Shown here piece by piece: positions 25,156-32,661 of a DNA stretch of 64,000 nucleotides. The position numbers and the translations under genes are program-made. Under the pieces are notes generated by a model that was not told the origin of the DNA, made no database searches, and saw only the letters and a list, made by a program, of their open reading frames with translations. The DNA comes from DASVVT01 sp036386415 (GTDB taxonomy: Bacteria > Acidobacteriota > Blastocatellia > Pyrinomonadales > Pyrinomonadaceae), in contig DASVVT010000088.1 in NCBI GenBank assembly GCA_036386415.1, positions 1-64,000 of the forward strand, in the 5' to 3' direction. Positions within the stretch are counted from its first letter, which is position 1; every line of letters starts with the position of its first letter.

Positions 25156-26337
25156 CTAGCTGCTGGCTGTCGTCTTTTCCCGCCCCGCCACAGCGGCGTT
25201 TGCTGGCGAGCCGAGCGGAACGTTGCCGACAACTTCCAGATCGAAACCTTCGAGCGCCGCCACCTTGGGCGGATTGTTCGTCAAGAGCAGGATGCGACTG
25301 AGCCCCAGCTCGTGCAGGATTTGCGCGCCGACGCCGTAGTCTCGATTGACGCCGTAGCCAGTCTGGACGCTCGCCTCCTGTAAGCTTAACTCGCCTTCCT
25401 GCATCAACTGGTAGGTGCGCAACTGGTGGCGCAGATCAAGGCCGTGCTCGCGCTGTCTCAAATAGAGCACGACGCCGCGACCCTCTGCGGCGATTTTTTC
25501 CAGCGCCGTGTGAAGCTGAAAGCCCGTATCGCCGATCAGGGAACCGAACATCGCGAAGGTGACGTTCTCCGTGTGCACGCGCACGAGCACAGGCTCCTCT
25601 GTGGTCGAGACATCGCCCATCACCATCGCCAGGTGCATCTCACCGTTGACGATGTTCTCGAAGGCGATGGCGCGAAAGAGCCCGTAGACGGTCGGCAAGG
25701 AAGTTTCGGCGACGCGCCTGACCAGCACCTCTTTGCGTATGCGATAACGCACCAGGTCGGCCACGGAGATGATCTTCAAACGGTGTCGGCGCGCAAACTC
25801 TTCCAGTTCGGGCAGGCGCGCCATCGTCCCGTCCGGGTTCATGATCTCGCAGATGACGCCCGCCGGATAAAGCCCCGCGATGCGCGCCATGTCAACGCTC
25901 GCTTCCGTTTGTCCGGGGCGCACCAGCACGCCGCCCTTGCGAGCCCGCAAGGGGAAGACATGGCCTGGACGCGCCAAATCCTGCGGGCGCGTCGCGGGAT
26001 CGACCGCCGTCAGAATCGTCGTCGCGCGATCCGCCGCCGAGATGCCCGTCGTCACGCCCCTTCGCGCCTCAATCGAGACCGTAAAGGCCGTGCCCAGGAA
26101 AGAGGTGTTGTCGGCCACCTGCATCGTCAGGTGCAGCTCGTCGCAGCGCTCCTCAGTCAAAGGCATGCAGATGAGTCCGCGCGCGTGCGTCGCCATGAAG
26201 TTGATGATCTCCGGCGTGATCTTCTCAGCCGCGCAGACCAGGTCGCCCTCGTTCTCGCGATCCTCGTCATCGACGATGATAATCATGCGCCCGTCGCTGA
26301 TGTCTGCGGCGGCGTCTTCGATGGTAGCGAAAGGCAT
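25156..26337 (-). CDS. RibBA-like: DHBP synthase fused to degenerate GTP cyclohydrolase II domain
   Basis: A 393-residue two-domain protein. Residues 1-200 are an apparently intact 3,4-dihydroxy-2-butanone 4-phosphate synthase (IIIVDDEDRENEGDLVCAAE; RPGHVFPLRARKGGVLVR; AGVICEIM), which makes the four-carbon precursor of riboflavin. Residues ~205-393 align with GTP cyclohydrolase II, but the three zinc-ligand cysteines are gone: HTEN (Cys replaced by Asn258) and GSLIGDTG (Gly269, Thr271 instead of the two Cys of RCDCG). QREHGLDL also replaces QEGRGIGL. The second domain is therefore unlikely to open GTP, so a separate RibA should exist elsewhere. RibBX proteins of Proteobacteria are a known parallel. 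No FMN riboswitch was seen upstream. Confidence 0.85.
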   Translation of the reverse strand: MPFATIEDAAADISDGRMIIIVDDEDRENEGDLVCAAEKITPEIINFMATHARGLICMPLTEERCDELHLTMQVADNTSFLGTAFTVSIEARRGVTTGISAADRATTILTAVDPATRPQDLARPGHVFPLRARKGGVLVRPGQTEASVDMARIAGLYPAGVICEIMNPDGTMARLPELEEFARRHRLKIISVADLVRYRIRKEVLVRRVAETSLPTVYGLFRAIAFENIVNGEMHLAMVMGDVSTTEEPVLVRVHTENVTFAMFGSLIGDTGFQLHTALEKIAAEGRGVVLYLRQREHGLDLRHQLRTYQLMQEGELSLQEASVQTGYGVNRDYGVGAQILHELGLSRILLLTNNPPKVAALEGFDLEVVGNVPLGSPANAAVAGREKTTASS

Positions 26338-26440
26338 GTCGGTTAAATCAGTAAACTGCCGGGAGAGCTAAAAATGACAGAAGCTATGTTACCCGAAAGC
26401 CCATTTTTTTGCGACTGGTAATTCGAGGAAAGAAGAGAAT

Positions 26441-26527
26441 AAACCGCAAAGGACGCAAAGAATGAAGACGCTAAGGGCGCGAAGAAGAGTTTCCTTTGCG
26501 TCTTCAAGTTTGCGTCCTTTGCGTTTA
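26441..26527. repeat. Palindromic repeat family B (CGCAAAGGACGCAAAG motif), copy 1
   Basis: AAACCGCAAAGGACGCAAAG on the left and the inverse TTTGCGTCCTTTGCGTTTA on the right, with a loop rich in AAGACGCTAAGGGCGC. It is in the gap between the propeller gene and ribBA. Confidence 0.9.
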
Positions 26528-26579
26528 GAGTTTTCCGTATCGACAAAGGAGACCCGACCTCGTCAGTAATGGGTGCTCC

Positions 26580-29057
26580 TCACTGTGGGTTATGCCACCT
26601 CGCTATCTGGACGGATGGTTTGCCCCCGGCCCTGGAAAAATCGCCGACGACAAATATGTCGTCTCCACGGATAGCCGCTCCCCCTGCCGTGCTACTAAGC
26701 CCGCTCCCCATCGCAGACCAACCGCTCCCATCCCAGACGGCGATGTTATTAGCAGCAGTGCCACCGGCCTCCATGAAATAGCCTGTGGCGATCAAGCTGT
26801 CATCGTCGAACTTGAGGCCAAGGACGTACGGCAACCCCTCCGACGTAGAGCCTGTCAGGCCGGAGCCGAGGCCGCTCCACTTGCTCCCGTTCCACTTCGC
26901 TATATTGTTGACGGTGCTGCCTCCGGCGAAGTCGAAAGAGCCTCCGACATATACGTCACGACCTTTGTGAGCAACTGCAAAGACGGGGCCATTGACCCCG
27001 TTATATCCGCCTTCGCCGCCGGGTATCGGAACGATAAAGGCCGACCACCTGTTGCCGTCCCATTTCGCGATGTTGTTAGCGCCGCTTCCGCCAGCCAGCG
27101 AAAAAGAGCCCCCGACATACAGATTGTTTCCACTGGCTTCGAGAGCAAACACGTAGCCCTGGTAGATACCGTTCAGCTCTCCCTTGCCGAGCGTAGACCA
27201 GCTCACTCCGTCCCACCTGGCGATACTGTTGGCGGGCACGTCCCCCGCTACGTCAAAGAATCCTCCGGCGTACAGATTACCCTTATCGTCCAGGGTGAGA
27301 GAGAAAACAATATCATCTACACTGTCGCCGATCCCGCTCCCCAGGGCAGACCAGTTCATCCCGTCCCACCTGGCGATCCTGTTGGCCGGAGTGTCCCCGG
27401 CGAATGAGAAATAGCCGCCGACGTAAAGATCGTCTCCCTTGATCGCAATCGCGTTTATAAAGCCGTTGACGCCGTCGTGTACCCCCGATCCTAAGGTTGA
27501 CCACCTCCTTCCGTTCCACCTGGCAATGCCGTTCGCCAGGATGCCCCCGATCCACATCTTATCTCCGGCCACGTAGATGTCGTCCCCGCTGATTGCGATG
27601 GCGCTGAGGTTGCCCTCATTAACTCCGTTGTGCGCCCCGGCATCCGCCATCGCCGCCCACGACTGTGCGGCGGCATCCCACTTCGCCACGTGAAATACGC
27701 GCTCATCTCCCGCCTGGTTGAACGCGCCGACCGCGTAGAGGCCGCTCTCATTTCCGGCGATTCCGAGGACGGAAGCGTTGTATCTGAAGCCCTCCTCGAA
27801 TCCACCTGTAAGCCCCTCGTCAAGGGGCAGCCACCTGCCGTCCCAACGCGCGATGCTATTGGCCCGGACTCCGCCCGCAGAGTTGAAGTCTCCCGCCGCG
27901 TAGAGACGGTGATTGATGACGGCCAGTCCTCTAACGCGGGCGCTTACCTCTCCGCCGTTCTGCAACAGCCCGTCTCCCAGGCCGCTCCACGCGCGCCCGT
28001 TCCAGCGTGCGATATGGTTAATATTGTTTCCGCCCGCGTGACGAAAGAAGCCGCTCGCATAAACGGTCGCCCCATCGACGGCGAGCGCGAGCACCCAGTC
28101 GTCCATCCCCGTCGCGAGCGGCGACCAGGTGGCGTCCGCGCGATTCCACATCGCCACGTAGTTGGCCGCAAGCGTCCCGGCCAACTCGAACTTGCCTCCA
28201 ACGTAGACCTGATTTCCCCTCACGGCGATGGCGGCGATAAAAGCAGGGTCTTCCGGGTCGGGCATGCTTACGCCGCCCCCCGCATCCGACCATGTTTGAC
28301 TCGCCGTATCCCAGCGTGCCAGGTTCGATACCGGCAGACCGCCCGCTTTCGAGAAGTGCCCCCCGGCGTAGAGTTCCTGCCCCGCTGTCGCCAGGGCGTA
28401 GACGAGGACGCCGAACGTGCCTTGCAGTCCGTTACTCTCTCCTGCACCGAGCGGATACCACAATCCGCCCCGCCACCTGGCGATGTTATGAGCACGAACT
28501 TTACCGGCCTGGGAGAAGCTGCCTCCGACGTAAACATCCTCGCCGGAAAAAGCGATGCTGTAGACTGTGCCGTTGACGCCGTTGTTCTCGTTGATCCCAA
28601 GCGAGCGCCAGCGCAGGCCGTCCCACCTCGCGATATTATTGACGCTCGCGTGACTGACGGTCATAAATCTGCCCCCGATAAAGACCTCTGAGCCACGGAC
28701 TGCGACCGTATAGACTTCCGGCTGATCCGTACCGGGCGAGCTCCAGCGTGGGTCCCAGTTGCGGTCTGAGGGGACGGTCTGGATGCCTGCTTCAGCTTCT
28801 ACAGTCAAAGGCTCGAACCTGGGTTGCCCGCTCGAATCCGTCCTCAGCCTCCAGCCTCTGGCATCGAACGATTCATGTAGGTTCTGCTTCAGCGTCCCAT
28901 CCGGGTTGAGCGCCTCCCGGATCAGTTTCCGCGTCGCAAGCGGCGTCGCATCTCTATCTTTGGGTGGCGGGATGCTTCTTTGAGCGTGAGCAGGCCAGAC
29001 CAGCAGTAAAAGCAGTGGTAAAATGGCAATCCTCAGAACAAACCTTGCAACCGGCAT
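26580..29057 (-). CDS. Secreted beta-propeller protein with 14 tandem ~55-residue repeats
   Basis: 825 residues. Signal peptide RFVLRIAILPLLLLLVWPAHA, then a short linker, then about 14 repeats of the form (D/N)xLYVGGxFSxAGGxxxNxIAxWDGxxWSxLGxG. The pattern resembles Kelch/NHL-type propeller blades; 14 repeats would fit two seven-bladed propellers (inference). The last repeat ends at IARWHNPQ without the WSxLG strand, while the protein opens with a lone strand-like segment, compatible with ring closure. The function is unknown; such proteins often bind glycans or other surface ligands. No catalytic motif is visible. It stands alone. Confidence 0.75.
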   Translation of the reverse strand: MPVARFVLRIAILPLLLLLVWPAHAQRSIPPPKDRDATPLATRKLIREALNPDGTLKQNLHESFDARGWRLRTDSSGQPRFEPLTVEAEAGIQTVPSDRNWDPRWSSPGTDQPEVYTVAVRGSEVFIGGRFMTVSHASVNNIARWDGLRWRSLGINENNGVNGTVYSIAFSGEDVYVGGSFSQAGKVRAHNIARWRGGLWYPLGAGESNGLQGTFGVLVYALATAGQELYAGGHFSKAGGLPVSNLARWDTASQTWSDAGGGVSMPDPEDPAFIAAIAVRGNQVYVGGKFELAGTLAANYVAMWNRADATWSPLATGMDDWVLALAVDGATVYASGFFRHAGGNNINHIARWNGRAWSGLGDGLLQNGGEVSARVRGLAVINHRLYAAGDFNSAGGVRANSIARWDGRWLPLDEGLTGGFEEGFRYNASVLGIAGNESGLYAVGAFNQAGDERVFHVAKWDAAAQSWAAMADAGAHNGVNEGNLSAIAISGDDIYVAGDKMWIGGILANGIARWNGRRWSTLGSGVHDGVNGFINAIAIKGDDLYVGGYFSFAGDTPANRIARWDGMNWSALGSGIGDSVDDIVFSLTLDDKGNLYAGGFFDVAGDVPANSIARWDGVSWSTLGKGELNGIYQGYVFALEASGNNLYVGGSFSLAGGSGANNIAKWDGNRWSAFIVPIPGGEGGYNGVNGPVFAVAHKGRDVYVGGSFDFAGGSTVNNIAKWNGSKWSGLGSGLTGSTSEGLPYVLGLKFDDDSLIATGYFMEAGGTAANNIAVWDGSGWSAMGSGLSSTAGGAAIRGDDIFVVGDFSRAGGKPSVQIARWHNPQ

Positions 29058-29243
29058 GAGCTAATCTTCTCCAAATAGTTTAGGAAATATGATCAAAGAG
29101 AGTATGAAGGATACGCGACAAGGCTCTACATAGTTTCCGGAATCTACGCCGTGAGCATCATCGTCTCTCCCTGCGCGGCATTCTATGTACTATCGCTCTT
29201 TATTCACAAGAGCGCGGCGCGCAGAGTGAGTTCGCTGTAATAC

Positions 29244-29285
29244 AAAAAAAAGCCCGACTACTGATGAGTGCAGGTAGCCGGGCTT
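29244..29285 (-). terminator. Rho-independent terminator of the SPFH operon
   Basis: Read on the minus strand: AAGCCCGGCTAC, a 12-nt loop, GTAGTCGGGCTT (one mismatch), then a run of T. It lies 24 bp after the stop codon of the SPFH gene and is the clearest intrinsic terminator in the window. Confidence 0.9.
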
Positions 29286-29308
29286 GTTCAATTCTATTCC
29301 GCTTAGGT

Positions 29309-31501
29309 TTACTTCACAGGAGCCTTCGATCCGTTCTCCGCCGGAATATTCAAGCGATCCTTGAAGAGATTGAGCAGGAGCAGCGTGCCGAGGTTGCCTG
29401 CGCCGTCGCCCGTGCCGCCCGAAGCCATCACGTCGGGCGTGATGCGCACATTTTTCTCGCCGATCACTTTCAAGGTTTCGACGAGGGCGACGCCCTGCGC
29501 GCCGAGCGCGTTGACCTGTTCGCGGTAGGCCACACCCTGAGCTTCACCCATCAGGCGCACCTTCTCTGCTTCGGCGCGGCCTGTGGCGAGAATGTAGTGC
29601 GCCTCGCCTTCGGCTTCAGCCTTGCGCTGTTCGGCACGCTTGCCGGAGATTTCGACGCCGACCGTGGCCGCCATCAAATCTTTCTGGTTGTTGGCGTGGG
29701 CGGTGGTCTTCTCAAGCTGGATGCGCTTCTCTTCGGCCTCGCGCTGCGCGTCGAACATGTTCTGGCGCTGCTCTGCGAGAATCTTCTCGGTCTGCGTCTT
29801 CATCAGCTCCTCGGGCAGATGAATGTGGCAGATCAGGACGTTGACGACATCGACATGGTACTTCAAGAGGTGCGCGCGCACGCGTGCTTCGGCGCGCTCC
29901 TGTTCCTCGTGGCGATTCTGCAAGTAGGCCATAGCCGAAGATTCGGATGCCTGGTTGCGGAAGATCGAGTCGATCAGAGGGTGCATGACGTTCTGAATCA
30001 GCTTGTCTATAGAGCCGATCTTGGCGACCATGAAGGGCGCATCCTCCGGCTTGACGCGAAAGACGACGCGGACTTCCAGTTGCATCGTGAAACCGTCTTT
30101 CGAGATGACCTCGAACGGGTCGAACGTGTTGGCTACTTCGCCCGCCGTCCACTCGACCGTCTGGTTGGTGGTCGGGATGACGATGGGCGTGATCGCCAGC
30201 GTGTTGACGTAGTAGCGTCCGGGGCCGACGACCGTCTCCTGTATGCCGCGATAGCCTTCGGGGACGACGTAAGCCTCGTGCGCGCCCTGATCCAGACGGC
30301 GGTCAGCCGGATCGCCTGAGAGCAGGTCTTCCTGAATCTCCGCGACCGTGCGGCTCTCGTCTTCGAGCTTGTCCAGGCGCTCGGCTGCTTTGCTGATCTG
30401 TTCCTCTTCCTCCCGTTCTAAGCGCTCGCGCACTTTCGCCGCCATCTCGCGCCGCACTTCATCCGAAGGGTCTTTGCCGACGTTTGAGACGACGACGGCA
30501 ACTTCGCCCGGTCTGACCTCCTTGGCCGTTTCAGGAATCACTTTGAAGAGCAGCGGGTTGATGTAGTAGGTGCCGGGCAGCAGGATGTCCTTCTGCGGCC
30601 CACGTTGTCCGCCGCGACCGATGAACTCATGGCCGTCCTGAAAATTGTCGTGGCCTGCGACGGGCGCGGCGACGTAATCGCGTTGATCGAGCGGCGCGCC
30701 GTCCAGAGCTTCGACCAGTCCGATCTGGTTCTCGCTGATGACGGTCGCGTCGAAGAGTCGCACGTTGAAGAGTCCGGCCTTGACCTCGTTCGTGTTGTCG
30801 AGGTTGACGGAGTTTGTCAGGATGCGATAGGTGCCGGGCGTCAGGATGTCCACCTGCGGCCCTTTCTGCCCGCCGGAGGCGATGAACTGTTCGGCATTCT
30901 GAAAGTTGAGGTGGCCTTCAATGGCTTTGCCGAGCAGGCGACCCGCATCGAGCTGAGCGCCGTCGGCTGCCGTCACAATGCCCACCTTGCCCTGCGGAAC
31001 GACGGTCGTCTTCGTCACAGAGACGCGAAACAGGTATGGATGAATCGGCCATAGCCCGGGCGGCAGCGTGCGAAGCTGTATGCCCTTGACGCCTCCCTGC
31101 TTGATGAAGGCAATCGGGTCCTGGAAATTGTTGTGTGCGTTCTGCGCGCGGTCGGGCGCGAAGATTCTTCCGGGAGCCATCGGCTCGCCGTCCACGGCTT
31201 CGATCACGCCCATCTCGTCAGCGCCGATCTCGATCAAGGGCACTTTGTGGACGACGCGCTCGAACGGGTACTTGATGAGATGCAGCCCAGGCTTCAGGAC
31301 GTCGGCCTGAATGCCGACCTCGCCTTCCGTCGCCACGACGCGTCCGGGCGGCATCTTGTGTCCGAAGTAGCGCCGCTCTTTAATCGCGATCTCTTTCGCG
31401 CCGACGTTGACCAGGATGCGGCTCAGAATGACGAGCAGCAAGATGAGCGCGATCCCTGCGACGACCGCGATAGGGACGAGTGAATAGATGTCTATATCCA
31501 T
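29309..31501 (-). CDS. Membrane-anchored SPFH (flotillin/band 7) protein with three N-terminal repeats
   Basis: 730 residues. A membrane helix at about 8-30 (LVPIAVVAGIALILLLVIL). Then three related ~90-residue repeats (GxVEAxDGxPL, GHxNFQD, FIxxGGxKGxQ, LPPGxYxINP) across about 45-345. An SPFH domain (about 405-580) follows, with a coiled-coil rich in AEAEGEAHYILATGRAEAEKVRLMGEAQG and a Gly-rich tail. SPFH proteins assemble into ring or cage scaffolds in membranes. The order repeats/SPFH/coiled-coil resembles eukaryotic major vault protein, but homology of the repeats is unproven. A GAGGA ribosome site precedes the start, and it shares a transcript with the upstream small gene. Confidence 0.85.
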   Translation of the reverse strand: MDIDIYSLVPIAVVAGIALILLLVILSRILVNVGAKEIAIKERRYFGHKMPPGRVVATEGEVGIQADVLKPGLHLIKYPFERVVHKVPLIEIGADEMGVIEAVDGEPMAPGRIFAPDRAQNAHNNFQDPIAFIKQGGVKGIQLRTLPPGLWPIHPYLFRVSVTKTTVVPQGKVGIVTAADGAQLDAGRLLGKAIEGHLNFQNAEQFIASGGQKGPQVDILTPGTYRILTNSVNLDNTNEVKAGLFNVRLFDATVISENQIGLVEALDGAPLDQRDYVAAPVAGHDNFQDGHEFIGRGGQRGPQKDILLPGTYYINPLLFKVIPETAKEVRPGEVAVVVSNVGKDPSDEVRREMAAKVRERLEREEEEQISKAAERLDKLEDESRTVAEIQEDLLSGDPADRRLDQGAHEAYVVPEGYRGIQETVVGPGRYYVNTLAITPIVIPTTNQTVEWTAGEVANTFDPFEVISKDGFTMQLEVRVVFRVKPEDAPFMVAKIGSIDKLIQNVMHPLIDSIFRNQASESSAMAYLQNRHEEQERAEARVRAHLLKYHVDVVNVLICHIHLPEELMKTQTEKILAEQRQNMFDAQREAEEKRIQLEKTTAHANNQKDLMAATVGVEISGKRAEQRKAEAEGEAHYILATGRAEAEKVRLMGEAQGVAYREQVNALGAQGVALVETLKVIGEKNVRITPDVMASGGTGDGAGNLGTLLLLNLFKDRLNIPAENGSKAPVK

Positions 31502-31547
31502 CGGTTAAAGTCCTCAGCTTCTAGCGAAGGGTTTAGGGATTCAAGCG

Positions 31548-32246
31548 TCATTGAATGCTTTCAATCGCCGCCGCTAGTTCACGGCGAAGCCCTGCGAGCT
31601 TTAGTTTCAAGACAAAGCCCGCGCCAGAATTTCTCACACCCGTCGTCAGCAACCAGTATTCGCTCTCCATGAGCGTGCGCAGCTCCTGCGCAGAGATGCC
31701 CGCGAGGCGACGCTCGCGCCAGAATTGAAAGGCCGTTTCGATGGCCTTCTGATAGAGGGCGGCATCATCGGCCAGCGCCGCGACGTGCAGCATCTTGGGG
31801 AGCGCCCCTCTGTCGGGAGAGGTCTTCCACGCTTCGATGAAGGCTTCTGCCAGCCGACGGTTGACGCGCAACTCTTCACTACGTGTGATGTGCGAGACGA
31901 GAGCCAGCAGTTTCTGATCCGAATCCGCCCGCTCGACGAGCGCATTCAGAATTTCGTCATAGAGAGCAGCATCGCCGCACGCCGCAGCGTCGCTTAGGGC
32001 TGTCCTATCGCTACGCGCTGCGCGTTCATGCAAGGCCGCACGCGCTTCCGAAGTGACGCTGTTTGCCTTGACCGGAGCACGACCCGCCTGCGGCTCTTCG
32101 ACCGTATCGACGCTAAACAGTCCGCCAAAGCGCGGCGGAATCCGGCCCTGCTCGGCATCGCGTTCGGATGGCGTGCGTTGCCAGCAATAGAAAGCGTAAG
32201 AGATTGCAGCGATTAGAAGAAACGAGGTGATGAGAACGGTGACCAT
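31548..32246 (-). CDS. Hypothetical membrane-anchored protein upstream of SPFH gene
   Basis: 232 residues, not recognised. An N-terminal membrane helix (VTVLITSFLLIAAISYAFYC), then a charged linker, then a helical domain from about 75 onward with repeated Leu/Ala heptads (ALYDEILNALVERADSDQ). It may be an alpha-helical repeat module. It ends 46 bp before the SPFH gene on the same strand, so the two are probably one operon and the product may be its partner. Confidence 0.65.
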   Translation of the reverse strand: MVTVLITSFLLIAAISYAFYCWQRTPSERDAEQGRIPPRFGGLFSVDTVEEPQAGRAPVKANSVTSEARAALHERAARSDRTALSDAAACGDAALYDEILNALVERADSDQKLLALVSHITRSEELRVNRRLAEAFIEAWKTSPDRGALPKMLHVAALADDAALYQKAIETAFQFWRERRLAGISAQELRTLMESEYWLLTTGVRNSGAGFVLKLKLAGLRRELAAAIESIQ

Positions 32247-32357
32247 TTTGGCCTTCGACGCCCTGTGCGATGGCTTTCCAACGTGTCCGCACTTCTGCCG
32301 GGGCGTCCGATCCGCTTAGTATTATACGACAGTCCGGCTATTGAAGTTTATCTTTTC

Positions 32358-32440
32358 TTAGCGTCCTTTGCGCCAATCCTTTGCGTTCTTTGCGTTGAGA
32401 GGTTTTTCAACGCACAGAACGCAAAGGAGGAAGACGCTGG
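32358..32440. repeat. Palindromic repeat family B, copy 2
   Basis: TTAGCGTCCTTTGCG and TTTGCGTTCTTTGCGTTGA on the left; the inverse AACGCACAGAACGCAAAGG and GAAGACGCTGG on the right. It is in the divergent gap between the hypothetical membrane protein and the OPT transporter; nothing else is recognised in this ~415-bp gap. Confidence 0.85.
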
Positions 32441-32661
32441 AGGTGCGCGAAGAATGATCTATTTAATGGACATCGCTTGCGCGCCGGATAACCATCTGAG
32501 CAAACAGGCGGGCAGGAATTCCGCCCAAACACCACGCAAATCGTCCGGGAATTATGGAAAACCGGCTTGCTCAGATCGTGCAGAGCGCGGTAAAGTAGCA
32601 GCCGATTAACAATCCCCGCGCACTCCCTCGGTTTTCAAAAGCTTGCTGGAGGTCACTTCTG

